From positions 38,264,343-38,328,342 of the forward strand of contig CM065690.1 of NCBI GenBank assembly GCA_017654935.2: DNA of 64,000 nt, in the 5' to 3' direction. Below the pieces are notes generated by a model. The model worked only from the letters and a program-made list of their open reading frames with translations. It was not told where the DNA came from and made no database searches. Within the stretch, counting starts at the first letter, position 1. The number at the start of each line of letters is the position of its first letter. The stretch comes from Phymorhynchus buccinoides. Lineage: Eukaryota > Mollusca > Gastropoda > Neogastropoda > Raphitomidae. Position numbers and translations under genes: made by a program. Shown here one piece after another: positions 21,356-55,928 of this stretch.

Positions 21356-21935
21356 TCCACCCCCACCAGCCTACCAACACAAGAGCAGCCTTTCATCAGC
21401 CTCCCCTGCCCTACCAACACAAGAGCAGCCCTTCACCACCACCTTGCTCTACCAACACAAAAGCAACCCTTCACCAACCCCTGCCCTACCAACACAAGAG
21501 CAGCCTTTCACCAACCCCCCTGTCCTACTAATACAAGAGCAGCCCTTCACCCCCTGCCCTACCAACACAAGAGCAGCCCTTTACCAGCCCCACCTACTCT
21601 ACTAGCACAAGAGTAGCCCTTCATCAACCCCCTGCCCTACCAACACAAGAGCAGCCCTTCACCAGCCCCACATACTCTACCAACACAAGAGCAGCCCATC
21701 ACCAGGCTCCCCTGCCCTACCAACACAAGAGCAGCCCTTCAGCAGCCCCCCTGCTTTACCAACACAAGAGCAACCCTTCATAAGCCCCCCACTGCCCTAC
21801 CAACACAAGAGCAATCCTTCACCACTACCCATGCCCTACAATCACAAGAGCAGCCCTTCACCAGACCCCATGCCCTACCAACACAAGAGCAATCCTTCAC
21901 CACCACCCCTGCCCTACCAATACAAGAGCAGCTTG
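21356..21935. repeat. Minisatellite, about 15 units of 36-42 bp
   Basis: The unit core is CTACCAACACAAGAGCAGCC then CTTCACCA with a variable C-rich spacer. Its open frames (PTNTRAA repeats) change phase between units and are not a gene. Confidence 0.9.
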
Positions 21936-22077
21936 TATGCACTCACATGGGCCTACGAACGCTGTGTGCAGATGCAAGTGTGCACATGCACATGCATAGA
22001 CCTAAAACTACATACACACACACTGACACTAGTAGACGCATAGAAGTACAATGAAGAAGAAAGAAGAAGAAGAGACC

Positions 22078-22381
22078 TGATCAATGATAATTTTATTTCA
22101 TATAGCGCTAAAACCCAAACGTCAGTAGTGTGCTCGATGCGCTTTACAAAAGCATCATTGTAAGATGAAGAAAAAACATGAAAAAAATCAACAAGATAGT
22201 CATACTATACCAACATTCTAATGCAAAGAAATAAGGTAACAAAGATAACATGATTCTCACTCACCAAACTAATGTACTTTGGATACCAGGTAATTGTACT
22301 GACAAATGGACATAAACAAACGCAAGGCCAGAAATAATTACAGGTATTTGGGCAAAACAATGAGGAATTAAAAGCTAACCG

Positions 22382-22422
<41 letters not shown>

Positions 22423-22530
22423 CTCAACATATTTATAGTAGGCTTAGCTCAACAATGACATGTGCAAAAAATAATGAAAATGTAAAACAAACAAGAATGA
22501 ATGCACCAATATACACACGGCCCATGGCAT
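22078..22530. other. No gene; diverged repeat and (AC)n
   Basis: TTTCATATAGCGCTAAAAC and GCGCTTTACAAAA at 22095-22150 resemble a dispersed repeat type also hinted at near 32815-33110. An (AC)n tract lies at 22384-22422. Confidence 0.4.
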
Positions 22531-22715
<185 letters not shown>

Positions 22716-23316
22716 GTAAGTCAGCTTTATATATATTATTTGCTATTCCCTTCGTATACAGAAACCTATGGATGAGTATTTGGAAGGTTAACCATGTTTC
22801 TAGTCTAGTGTTATTAAGACTGTTTGTACATTGACCCTGTTTATATGGGCTAATGGCCTAAAGGAAATGAAACATTGTTGAATTGTTCTCTCAGGGTGGT
22901 GGGTGTGGAGTTTTGGGGGGCTTTTTTTCAAAGTCAAAAGTTTATTTTCAAAAACCCCAGGGGTCACATGAATTTTTTTTACACATCACAATGTAACCAA
23001 TACAATAACACAATTCGCTTATAATCAAGACAAAAAGGGTGGGTGCGAAGTTTACGTGGGCCATACCAACCCCTTGCTCTCCCCTCCCGGACCCGCCCGT
23101 GTGAGTGTGTCTTTTTTTTTTATAATGTTGACTGACACCACTACCAAGATGACCTAAATCCTCATTATGTTTTCAGCTTATGTGAAATATGTGTTCAAGA
23201 GACAACCTAAACCGGTTTGACTACTTTTATTCTACCCTTTCTATGAGAAAGAAACGCTATTTTTGGTCACAGCACTGACTGAAATGTTATACACACACGC
23301 ACACACACACACATGC

Positions 23317-23469
<153 letters not shown>

Positions 23470-23702
23470 TTAAATGTTTTATTTTCCAAATCAACATGAA
23501 CAACAACTATGACATAACTGAAGCAACAACAAGCAGAGCTTATGGCGTGCTCAGTTCAAAACGAATTACACAGTATAAACATTGGCGGAATTTTACCAGG
23601 AAATACAAGCAATACATTTTTGAAAAGAAAGTCACAACAAACCAAACGAACAATGGACATAGCAATAGACAAAAGAAGTAAAATCGACAAAAAAAATGAT
23701 AA

Positions 23703-23756
23703 GAGAGAGAGGGGGAGAGAGAGAGAGATAGAGGGAGAGAGCGAGAGAGAGAGAGA

Positions 23757-23844
<88 letters not shown>

Positions 23845-23851
23845 CACCTCA

Positions 23852-23898
<47 letters not shown>

Positions 23899-23906
23899 CT
23901 CGCTCT
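23703..23906. repeat. (GA)n followed by (CT)n, self-complementary
   Basis: About 140 bp of GA-rich repeat, a 13-bp spacer (TTCCACCTCAGTT), then about 50 bp of (CT)n. The two halves can pair as a hairpin. Confidence 0.9.
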
Positions 23907-24580
<674 letters not shown>

Positions 24581-24857
24581 TGTGTTTGTGTGTGTGTATG
24601 TGAAGGAAATGACAGTTTCAGTTACCACCACATCCTAAACCACTGTACTGTACATAATGGAAAGCGACTGTGAAAAATGGACATAATTTTGAGATATTAT
24701 TTAAAAGCAGGGTCCTTTTAAACAGAACATTGGAACAGGGGGACAGCCTCTATCTTTTTTGCTCTCCCCCCCCCCCCCCCCCCCCCCCCCCACTACAACG
24801 GTTCTCCTTTTGTAAACAAAACCCTCCTTTTTGCCCGGACTCGGCCTAAATATGGTA

Positions 24858-25071
24858 GGGGAAGACGGGGTAAAAAGCGCATGGGCGGGTAAGAAACCCA
24901 CCCCAATTATCTCATGAAATAAAGAAAATGTCAGTCAAATTTGCCCATGAGACGAATGCTAGACATTAACGCTCGTCTCATGGGCAAAATGAGACTGAAA
25001 TTTGCTTCATTTCATGAGATAATTGAGGTGGGCTTCTTACCCGCCCATGCGCTTTTTACCCCGTCTTCCCC
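24858..25071. mobile_element. Palindromic TA-flanked element (GGGGAAGACGGGG), copy 1
   Basis: The ends GGGGAAGACGGGGTAAAAAG and its reverse complement abut TA. The arms pair along nearly their whole length through CATGGGCGGGTAAGAA, AATTATCTCATGAAAT and TTTGCCCATGAGACGA. No coding capacity. Other copies are at 33602, 46525, 60285 and, distantly, 34691. Confidence 0.85.
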
Positions 25072-25868
25072 TATTTTAAAAACAAAACCTTTTTCACTAC
25101 CCCCTCCCCCCTTCTCCCCAAAATCTAAAAGTTAAAGAAATGTCTATATGACGTAAAGAAGACGTAAAGCATAATTTCGGGGGGAAAATGGGATTGGATT
25201 TTTTCAGTGTGACGCTTTTATCCAAAACTATGTTTGGCTTTGTCTTACCGCATCCGTTTACAACAAAAACCACACAAAACAACAACGACGAAAATCTGAT
25301 TCATTTTGTCGGTTTTAATATATATCTGATCCAGTATGACGAGTTTTCCTCGGGGTTTGCATTCTTGTAGAATAAGTGCATATAGCCACACAAAAAAGGA
25401 TATATCAATAATGGGCTCTGATATCAAACCGGAAAACGTCATTAAAATGTGGCCCTTCCCTAGAAATAGTCAAATGTTGATGAAATTGCTTAATTGACAT
25501 TAATCTAAAGGCTGGGCCGATAATAAAGCGAAAGCGGGAGCTGTGTGACAATCGATTTTTGCACGGCAATGAATTGATCATGATTTACAGCGTAGTCAGT
25601 CTTTTGTAAACTGTACCCTGTATGATTCTCAACCTAGAAGACTTTTGCATTGACTCTACTAAGTGGTTCGCCATCCGTGGGGGTTAGTCGACTTTTGGGG
25701 GGAGTTTCTACGACGCCAGCTGTCCTGAAATCCACAGGCCCGAGAGAGTGGGGATGTACCCTGGGCTAGCACGTCCAATATAGGCCTAACCAAATCCCAG
25801 CCCACTCTTCCAGAGTTGCATGAACTTCATCTGCTATCTGGTAGTCATAGTTGGACACGACTGACTGG

Positions 25869-25978
25869 CGCGCGCACGCGCGCGCGCCCACGCACACGCA
25901 CGCACGCACGCACACGCACACACACACACACACACACGCACACGTACACGCACACGCACACACACACACACACACACA
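25869..25978. repeat. CG/CA microsatellite
   Basis: Alternating CGCG/CACA, prone to Z-DNA. Confidence 0.9.
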
Positions 25979-26334
25979 TTAACATTGCATCATAACAATT
26001 AAAACGAACATACTATCGTTCTTTTTCCGTCCTTGATTCATTTCTAATGGGGACTGTATAGTTATTAGTGGATATAAGGTGAGTGAGTTGGTGGGTGAAT
26101 GATGGGGCCGGGTGGAGGTGGTGGTGGGGGTGGTGTTAGGAATGGTGCATGATGGAAAGCCGTCTTGGAGATAGTATGCTTTACCAAATGATATTATTCA
26201 AATGCAAGTCAGACTGTGGGATATTTGATTATTTCCATTTTATGTATTTAATTAATACAAATGTTGTATTGTTATTTGTACATGGTGGAAACCAGTTTTC
26301 CATGTGCGGCTTTTTGAATCATGAAATATTGTTG

Positions 26335-26560
26335 TTGCTGGCTTACCCCGGCAAAACCCCCCACCAACAACTCCAGGGATCATCCCAACGGCGGAAGCAC
26401 TTGAACACTAATGTACAAGTGCGTCAGCTACAGGTGAGAACAATACGTGTGTGACCGTTTCTGCATGATTACCCCGCCACTTGGGCAGCCGCAATCCGTC
26501 TTCGGGGGATTTGGGAGACTGATAATGTTATGCTAGGAGCTTGTCACGGCTAAAGACAAC
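26335..26560 (+). repeat. Dispersed repeat, copy 1
   Basis: Shares CTCCAGGGATCATCC, GAAGCACTTGAAC, GATTACCCCGCCAC, GGGCAGCC and AGACTGATAATGTTATG with 30852-31060. About 200 bp, with roughly three quarters identity by eye. No tRNA-like head recognised. Confidence 0.7.
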
Positions 26561-27439
26561 GCCCACATAGCTATGCATAGCGTATCACGAATATTAAAGT
26601 GTCTTATGTTTTGTGTCATATATTGTGTGGCAGCGAAAATTATACAACTTTATTGTGGAGCTGACTGTACAGAGCATAGGCATAGGCATTGTCTTTGTTG
26701 TTAATCGTTTCAAGTGTATGTTGCCAGTCTAATTATGTATTTCTGACTTTTTCTGTGTGTTCTTGTTGTTTATAACAACTGTTGTATGTACTGTTGTATT
26801 TCTGTTATTTTGTTGCACCTGATATGGATTTCTTTTTATAGTTATATATATATATTATGAAGGATAGGGCCTATACTTGAACTTGAACAAACTATCACAC
26901 ACTATTTCGTTAGGTGCCTTTGTGACATCAAGCTAGGAAAGGCAAGGCAAGAAATGTATTTCATATCCCATTTGGGCACAGAAATATAAAAACATACACA
27001 CACATAAATAAATTTCCAAGAATCAACCCAAGAAAGAAAAGCAAAAACTTGCATAGCTCCTGTCGTGAATCTATCAAAAGCGAATAGGGCCTCCTACGAC
27101 CTATGCCATTGGTAAGCTGAGTACTGAGGGGAATCGGTGTGTGAAAGGGAAGGGGAGGAGGCGGAGGACAAAAGAGCGCGACGAGCGGCATTCTATGATT
27201 TCAAACCCTTTCTGTCCTTTTTGTCTGTTCCTTGATTTTATTTCCTTCTCCCTAGCATGTCAGTTAGGAAATAGGTCAGCTGTGAAGGTTTGTCAGTGAA
27301 ATGGGCTGTGTCTCACGAACTCTTACCTTCCGTGCACTCCGTACAGGCGTTTAGAAGCGTGCAGCCTTCGTACAGGCGTTAGAAGAGTGCAGCCGTCGGG
27401 CCGGGGTGGTCTACGTGTGATTATGCCATCCATTCTGTG
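26561..27439. other. Upstream region of the lectin-like gene
   Basis: No TATA box or other promoter element could be placed with confidence. A short imperfect duplication (CGTACAGGCGTTTAGAAGCG and CGTACAGGCGTTAGAAGAG) at 27341-27392 lies in the likely 5' UTR. Confidence 0.4.
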
Positions 27440-47933
<20,494 letters not shown>

Positions 47934-47989
47934 TTGACTTCTTCGAGTGCCGACAGAACAAAGTTAACAATGTGAGACAAAATTCCATT

Positions 47990-48137
47990 ATAAAGGTAGC
48001 AGACTGAATGAGAGAACAGGAACGGAAAGAAGAAGGAGGAGGAGAAGAAGGAGAACAAGAACAAGGAAAAAGAGCGGGGGATGGGGGTGGGGGTGGAGAA
48101 GAAGAAGAAAATAGTGGCGATGACGATGATGGTGGTG

Positions 48138-48169
<32 letters not shown>

Positions 48170-49110
48170 GGAGAAGGAGGAGGAGAAAGAGGAAGGGGTG
48201 AAATAGCAGGGAAGAAGGAAATCCAAATCCAAATCTTCTTTATTATCTCATAACAGAGAAATTGCAGCCAGGCGCACATAAGAAAAAACACAGTAAGCAC
48301 ATTTATCAACAACAAAGAATATGAACAAATAACTAATAACACTGCAATGTTGTAATTAGCAAAACGGACAAATATGAACAAATACTCCAGTAAAAACAGA
48401 ACGCATTTGACAAACACACTTAAAATACATTTTAAATCAAGACATAATCAGTTGAAAAGTGAGGCAAGAATAACGCTTTAAAATGCAGCAATAATAGTAC
48501 CTACGCCATCTCTACACAGACAATTTAGTCAAGGACATACACAGCAGTAATCTATTGCAGAACAAAGGGACTACAGGGCGGGAAAGAGAGGAAGTTGAAG
48601 AGTATGTGGATAGGAAAAAGAAGGAAGAGGAGGAGAAATTATTGATGAGGAGGAAGAGATGGAGGGGAAGAGAAGGAGGAGAAGGAGGTGGAGGATGGAG
48701 CAGAAGAAAATGATGGTGGTGGTGAAGACAACAGAAGAATAAGGGGAAATAAAGAATAAGGGAAAGAAGGGTAGGGTAAACATGGAAGATTAAGAGGACG
48801 AGAAAGATGAGAAGGAGGAGCACCCAAAACGAAGAAGAGAACAACACTATGATAAGAGAAATAACAATAACAAAGAAGAGGAGGGAGGGGGAAATAAAAA
48901 TAAAAATACAAAGACGACGACGAAGAAGAAAAAGAAGAAGAAGAAGAAGAAGAAGAAAAAGAAGAAGAAAATGAAGAGAAGGAAGGGGGTGAGATTATGG
49001 GGAAAGAGGAAGTAAATTTGAAGAGGATGTAGAGAGGAAGAAATAAGAAAAAGACAAGAGGAAAAACTGAAAGAGGAGAAGAAGAAAGGGAAGAAGAAAA
49101 CAAAAATGAC
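47990..49110 (+). repeat. Polypurine (GGA/GAA) tract, about 1.1 kb
   Basis: The plus strand is overwhelmingly A and G, with GAAGAA, GGAGGA and GATGAT blocks, interrupted by a LINE end at 48218-48560. Ser/Pro- and Phe/Ser-rich minus-strand frames here are by-products. It follows the lectin-like gene's stop, so it may be in its 3' UTR. Confidence 0.85.
48218..48560 (-). mobile_element. LINE 3'-end fragment
   Basis: TTCTTTATTATCTCATAACA then GAGAAATTGCAGCCAGGCGC matches the 3' end of the LINE at 5310-5370 in the same orientation. Its tail is a (GGATTT) repeat rather than (TTTGA). It is inserted in the polypurine tract. Confidence 0.75.
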
Positions 49111-49231
49111 GACGATGATGATGATGGTAAAAAATATTGAGGGAAAGGGGACGGAGGGGGTACAGGTAAAAAAAAAGTATGTCTGTAATGCATGTGCAAA
49201 GGCGCTTGTATGTGTATGCGTGCGTGCGGTC

Positions 49232-49262
<31 letters not shown>

Positions 49263-49279
49263 TATGTGTGTGTGTTTGC

Positions 49280-50820
49280 GTGCGCGCGCACTTTGTTTTA
49301 GCGACTAATAGACCATAATAATCCAATTATTGTTTGGATCACTTTTTTATATTTTGTATGTTGCTGCATGGCACGCATAATTAATCGGGGTTCGGGGAGT
49401 ATTGTTTCTGTCTGGTCCGTCCGTCGTCCGTCCGTCCACCGGCCGGCCGGCTATTCCTCCGTTTTTATCGAACACTATTCGGTCTATCATCATCAAATTT
49501 GGTATACTAGTTTGCCAAGATGCAAGCTATCCACTGATGTATTTAGTTTTACATTAAGGTCAAGGTCGCGCCAGTTACGGGGTTCAACCCCCAAACACAT
49601 AATCGCTAATATCTCGCGAAGTTTTGCATGTATTTCAATGCAGTTTTGTTTCACATTTCTTGATGAATGGTCTATAACAGAGTTGTCATGAATTTTTCTG
49701 TGCGCTCGTTTTTAATTTTTTTAAATTCTTACAGATAGTGGGTCGATCCTGGAGATACTGCAATACCAGGAAAGACCACTTTGAGGGAATATTTATAGTG
49801 TGTGCTTAATATAATATTACCTATCACGCTGACTCTAAACTGACGCTAACCCCTATCTTCAACCCAGTCCTTCTCTGTCACACAACCCTATCACTTTCCA
49901 CAATAGAGATGGCATGGGGGGTTTGACCTCTCGACCCAGCAGACACCCAAACATTGCATCACGGGGCTTGACTGGCTTGACCCCCATCTGCACTCGATAC
50001 CTTTCCCCTTCATTGTTGCTCTCACCCCCCCCCCCCATCCTCTCACCCCCCCCCCCCCCAATCCCCTCTGTATTCCTTTCTCGTTACTCCCCCCCCCCTC
50101 TCCCTACATCCCCGCCCTTTCCATTCCCGCCTTTTCCCTCCATCCTCCATCGCCCGCCTTTTTCTGGTCAGTTATTGGCCGACGTCACACAATAACTGCA
50201 TAACTGCCTCCATTTTCTCCGCTGGATCAAGCTGGACTAGAGGTAAGGAGTGTGGGTGGGGTGGGGTTACAGGTGGTGGTGTGTTGGGGGGGGGGGGGGA
50301 GACAAAGGAGATGGAGGTAAGGTGGGGGGAGGGTGTGTATTTCAATGCGGTTTTTTTCCCCACAACATTTCTCGATGAATGGTCTAAATGGTCTCCCCGC
50401 TGTGTGTACAGCCGACACATTCCAATTTCGGAGTAGCTCGGCGATGCTGCGAGGGGATTTGCAGCCGCTCGGAGTTGCACTTGTTCGCTTTTGATTTTCC
50501 CAGCAATTTCTCGCTTTTATTTATCTGTGTGTGTGTGTGTACTTTGTTTTAGCGACTGACGGACCTTGAGAATCCAATCAGTTGTTTGGATCACATATAT
50601 TTCTTTTCTTTGTAAAATGCACTATGTTGCTGGCGCTTATAATTCACTTTCGGTTCTCAAGCAATTTCTCGCTTTTAATTATTGGGGTGGGGGGGGGGTG
50701 CGCGAACGTGCGCGCGCAATCCAATGTTTTGATCACTTATTGTCTCTTTTAAAACGTGTTGCTGGCACTCATAATTTGCTGTTAGTATTTAAGCAATTTC
50801 ACTCTTTTAATCACCGTATG
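49280..50820. repeat. Three diverged copies of a GT-linked repeat
   Basis: CTTTGTTTTAGCGACT, AATCCAATTATTGTTTGGAT or its variants and GTTGCTG near 49290, 50540 and 50705 follow GT/GC tracts. ATTTCAATGC.GTTTT and TGATGAATGGTCTA recur at 49630 and 50340. No gene. A possible CRE/ATTGG pair at 50170-50195 is discussed under rejected items. Confidence 0.6.
49747..49770 (-). other. U2 snRNA stem-loop IV-like segment, antisense
   Basis: Reverse complement of the 8345-8368 segment with one change (GTATC for GTACC). It shares the non-U2 flanks GATCG(A/T)CCCAC(C/T)ATCT and CTTT, which shows both belong to one repeat family. Confidence 0.6.
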
Positions 50821-50823
50821 TGC

Positions 50824-50866
<43 letters not shown>

Positions 50867-51145
50867 CGTGCGCGCGTGCGTGCGTATGTGCGTGCATGCT
50901 TTCGAGCATGCGCGCGCGTGCCTGTTTGTGTGGGTGCACGTTTTGTTTTCTGGTATGTGCAATTAGTTATGTTTGCATGTTTTTTTTCGGTATATCTTTC
51001 CGCGCAATAATACTCACTTTGCTTTAGAATCGAACCGAGATACGAAAACTGGTCGGCCTATATCAATGCAATAAAGTATAGTATATATTCCCACAAAAGT
51101 TTTCCTCTTAAGATCGTTGTTTTTGTGTTAATTCGTGGATGGAAA

Positions 51146-51281
<136 letters not shown>

Positions 51282-51343
51282 GTACAAGAATTGAAGAAGA
51301 AAAAACAACCACACCATTAAACTTTCCTCTTATATATATATAG

Positions 51344-51500
51344 TTTGCTTGAAAAAAACTTGTTTTGTGTCCAATATTTAAGTTTGTGAGCCTAAGAAAG
51401 AAACTGAATGAATATATATATATAGCATGAAAGAAAAATCTCAGTGAATAGCCAGCTCCGTACCCCTACTCTGAAGGACTGAAAAGTTAGTGCATTTGAA
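51344..51500. repeat. Relative of the 41-42 kb scrambled repeat
   Basis: ATCTCAGTGAATAGCCAGCT, CCGTACCCCTACTCTGAAGG and TTAGTGCATTTGAAATGCA are the reverse complement of 41155-41235. Confidence 0.75.
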
Positions 51501-51785
51501 ATGCACACACACACATAAACAAACACACACACGCGCGCGCGTACTTACTTACACACACACGCACACACACACATTTACTCACCTATAAGAGAGAGAGAGA
51601 GAGGGGGGGGGGGGCCGTTTCTATTCCAAATTATGGAATATTGCGTTGACTTTTTATCAGTTCGATCTTGCCGAGCGTTTAAAAGCGAAAAGAGCGTGAA
51701 AACGCCAGACCAACCAGCCGCGTGGCTGCAGTTTGGGCTTCAATGTCCTTAATCTTTTACCAATGACCTTTATTTTGGACGGAAT

Positions 51786-52160
51786 AGAGTGGCACAGAGG
51801 TACCGCGGTCGCTTTGTGTCAAGTAAACCCAAGTTCGAACCTGGGTACAGGGGATTTTCCCTCCCACTTTACACTAGGCCTTTCGGTCTGAACGTGGAGT
51901 CTTTCGGATGAGACGATAAACCGAGATCCCGTGTGCCCATGCACATAGCACACGTTAATCCCAGTGGCCACGAAAAAGTTGTCATTTGGTCAAAATTTAC
52001 CCCCCCCCCCCTTCCTTCCTCATCAGTCACACAAACAATCGCATGCCAAAAACAAAACAAAAGGTGGGTGGCGCGCCTCTGGCTGCGACGCTCTCTCCAA
52101 GTGGGAGCAACCCGAATTTCACAGAGACGCCTCTGCGACTATCAAGTACCTAATACCCAA
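51786..52160 (+). mobile_element. tRNA-like SINE, copy 3
   Basis: Plus-strand, near full length. A box TGGCACAGAGG, B box AGTTCGAACCT, the body with TTTCGGATGAGACGATAAAC, and end ACTATCAAGTACCTAATA. Confidence 0.85.
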
Positions 52161-52366
52161 TACGTTGACCTAGATAACCTAACAAGCTATAGCCATGCAA
52201 TGTTTGATGGTCCTAGGTCTCACCGTTCACACGCTATCGTGCTAGCATACACACCCACATTGTCAGCCAGAAGCAAGCAAACACCACTGAAACCATTTGC
52301 CAGCTTCATCCCGCGGCTGGTTAAACATATATAATCAATCAGTCACACATTCAGTCAGTCATTTGG

Positions 52367-53705
<1,339 letters not shown>

Positions 53706-53714
53706 TTGTTGTTG

Positions 53715-53796
<82 letters not shown>

Positions 53797-53827
53797 GTGT
53801 GCGTGCGTGCGTGGTGTGTGTGTGCGT

Positions 53828-53872
<45 letters not shown>

Positions 53873-53881
53873 CGCGTGCGC
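53706..53881. repeat. (GT)n microsatellite
   Basis: A short (TTG)n then about 170 bp of GT with GCGT interruptions. Confidence 0.95.
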
Positions 53882-53931
53882 TTTGACAGTTAGGAAGCGT
53901 TACAACTGGGTCTTCAATTGAACTAAGTCAA

Positions 53932-53986
53932 AGTTTTGTTTTGTCTCTTGTGAATAAAAGAACGTCACTTTACACTTGTCGTATAG
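53932..53986 (+). repeat. AATAAA-containing module shared with 63115-63170
   Basis: TTTGTCTCTTGTGAATAAAA, AACGTCACTTTACACTTGT and TTGTTTG are shared almost base for base with the region 3' of the glycosyltransferase. It is a repeat or a duplicated 3' UTR end. Confidence 0.65.
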
Positions 53987-54359
53987 TTGTTTGTTTGTTG
54001 TAAGTCAATGGTCATCAAACTTGGTAACTAAAAATATTGTTGGTGTTAGAATTAAGCATGTTTCCATCACTTTATTAATTAGTCAATTAATTTTATAGCT
54101 AAGCTTTACAGGCATTCAATAACCCAATCATAGCGAGTAAACAGTTAATATTATAGTCTCATAGAAAGCTAGAAAAACACTATTTTAGTCGTGTTTTCTA
54201 TTTTATTAAAGTAATTGAAAGCTGTGTTATACCTAGCTAGCATCGTGACAACGAGCATCATTCTTGAGACAATGAACTAGTCACTTGCTTTAGAGTTTTA
54301 TCATAAACACTTGAAAACCTTATACTGTAGCGATAAAAAGACAAATTTGATCCAATACG

Positions 54360-54419
54360 TACTGGGTACAGGGGATTTTTCCTCTCACTTTGCACTAGGC
54401 CTTGCGGTCTGAACGTGGA

Positions 54420-54450
<31 letters not shown>

Positions 54451-54672
54451 CGTGTGCTCATGCACTTAGTACACGTTAAGCCCAGTGGCAATGAAAAAGT
54501 TGTCATTTGGTCAAAATTTACCCCCCCCCCCCCCCCCCCCTTCCTTTCCCATCAGTCACACAAAAATTGCAAGCAACAAAAAAAAATTGGGTGGCGCGCC
54601 TCTGGCTGCGACGCGCTCTCCATGTGGGAGCAACCCGAATTTCACAGAGACGCCTCTTTGACTATAATGTAC
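54360..54672 (+). mobile_element. tRNA-like SINE, copy 4, 5' truncated
   Basis: It begins at CTGGGTACAGGGG, just after the B box position, and carries the full body. The tail is ACCTAACCTAACCTGACCTA. Confidence 0.8.
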
Positions 54673-54949
54673 CTAACCTAACCTGACCTACTCTCAGCCT
54701 GGTACAAAAGCCCGCGTTCCGATTCTATGGTACTATCTTCCTTATATGACTTGCCACAGATGAACAAGAACAGCATTAACAACATCTATAGTAAGTCATA
54801 ACGCAAGCAAAAATAACAATAAACATAAATTTTCCTACCAAAAAATGCAACGAGCAGATTCTTCGTATTATACCAGGACACATAACATCTATTTCCCTTT
54901 GCGATAGCTAGCTTAACCAGTGCTGTCCTTCACGTAGCCACTGTAAAGC

Positions 54950-55570
54950 CCGTCTTGCCGCTGGACTTTGATAGGTTGGGACGAGAGAGTGAGGCTGACG
55001 ATCTTGCGCAACTCTCCCTCACTATAATCCAATTCACGCGCAAGTCATCTTCAACAGTTCAAAGTCATCCCTCATCTACTTCTATCATGCTCCGCTGGGC
55101 TGGGCATGTTGTTAGAATGTCCGATGAGCGCCTCCCAAAATGCATCCTCTATGGAGAACTCCAGTGTGGTGCACGTAGCCATGGGGGGCAAAAGAAACGG
55201 TTCAAGGACACCCTCAAAGTGTCCCTGAAGGACTTTGACATCAACATTTCCTCCTGGGAAACTTTGGCCCCAAAACCGATCAGCATGGCGTGGTGCAGTC
55301 ACCAAGGGAGCTGCCAAGTTCGAGGCTCACCGAATCAAGACAGCCCAGGCACGTCGAGAAGCGCGAAAAAATCGCACGGGCAGCAGCAATTCTCCAACTC
55401 CAACAGATCCCCTCAACTCTCTTTCCTGTCCCCACTGTCACAAAGCCTTCAAGACCCGCTTCGGACTCATCAGTCATCTTCGTACCCACCCCACATCCTG
55501 AACCCTTTGACATTGGAACTGTTGACGGATGGTCTTCATCCCTCGGGACCGACGAACATCATCATGTGTA
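54950..55570 (+). pseudogene. LINE ORF2 C-terminal fragment with zinc finger, copy 2
   Basis: It extends further 5' than the copy at 43645: LRWAGHVVRMSDERLPKCI and GELQCGAR precede KKRFKDTLKVSLKDFDI. One inserted C (about 55270) shifts the frame; beyond it SAWRGAVTKGAAKFEAHRI and the finger CPHCHKAFKTRFGLISHLRTH are readable. Degenerate. Confidence 0.82.
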
Positions 55571-55928
55571 AAGCCCTTCACCTGCTACCCCTCAACCATC
55601 TGCACATTCTCGCCATTCACATGCATTTCATTGTTCAATATCTTAAGCTGTTTTCACCAGTCTGTTACCAAAGGCAATGCCTTTATTAGAATTGCAAGAT
55701 ATGATGATTCAAGACAATCAAGCCTGGTAATTCCCATATTTTTATTAATTAAATATTTCATTATTTTAAGAATGCGAATGAGAAACTGGATAAACAAAAC
55801 TGAGATCAGAAACAAATATTCAATGACCCAGCCACATTACTTTATTAATACGAATGAACCATTCATTAACCAACTTTGCTTGAGCTTGCACCCGGGACGT
55901 TTCAAACTTTTCTCAAAAAGTGTTTTCT

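Noticed and set aside
50166..50236. Possible promoter and first exon (ATTGG, GACGTCAC, then AGAG|GTAAGG)
   Set aside because: Suggestive of an inverted CCAAT box, a CRE and a donor, but no downstream exon in phase could be found. It is too weak to annotate.
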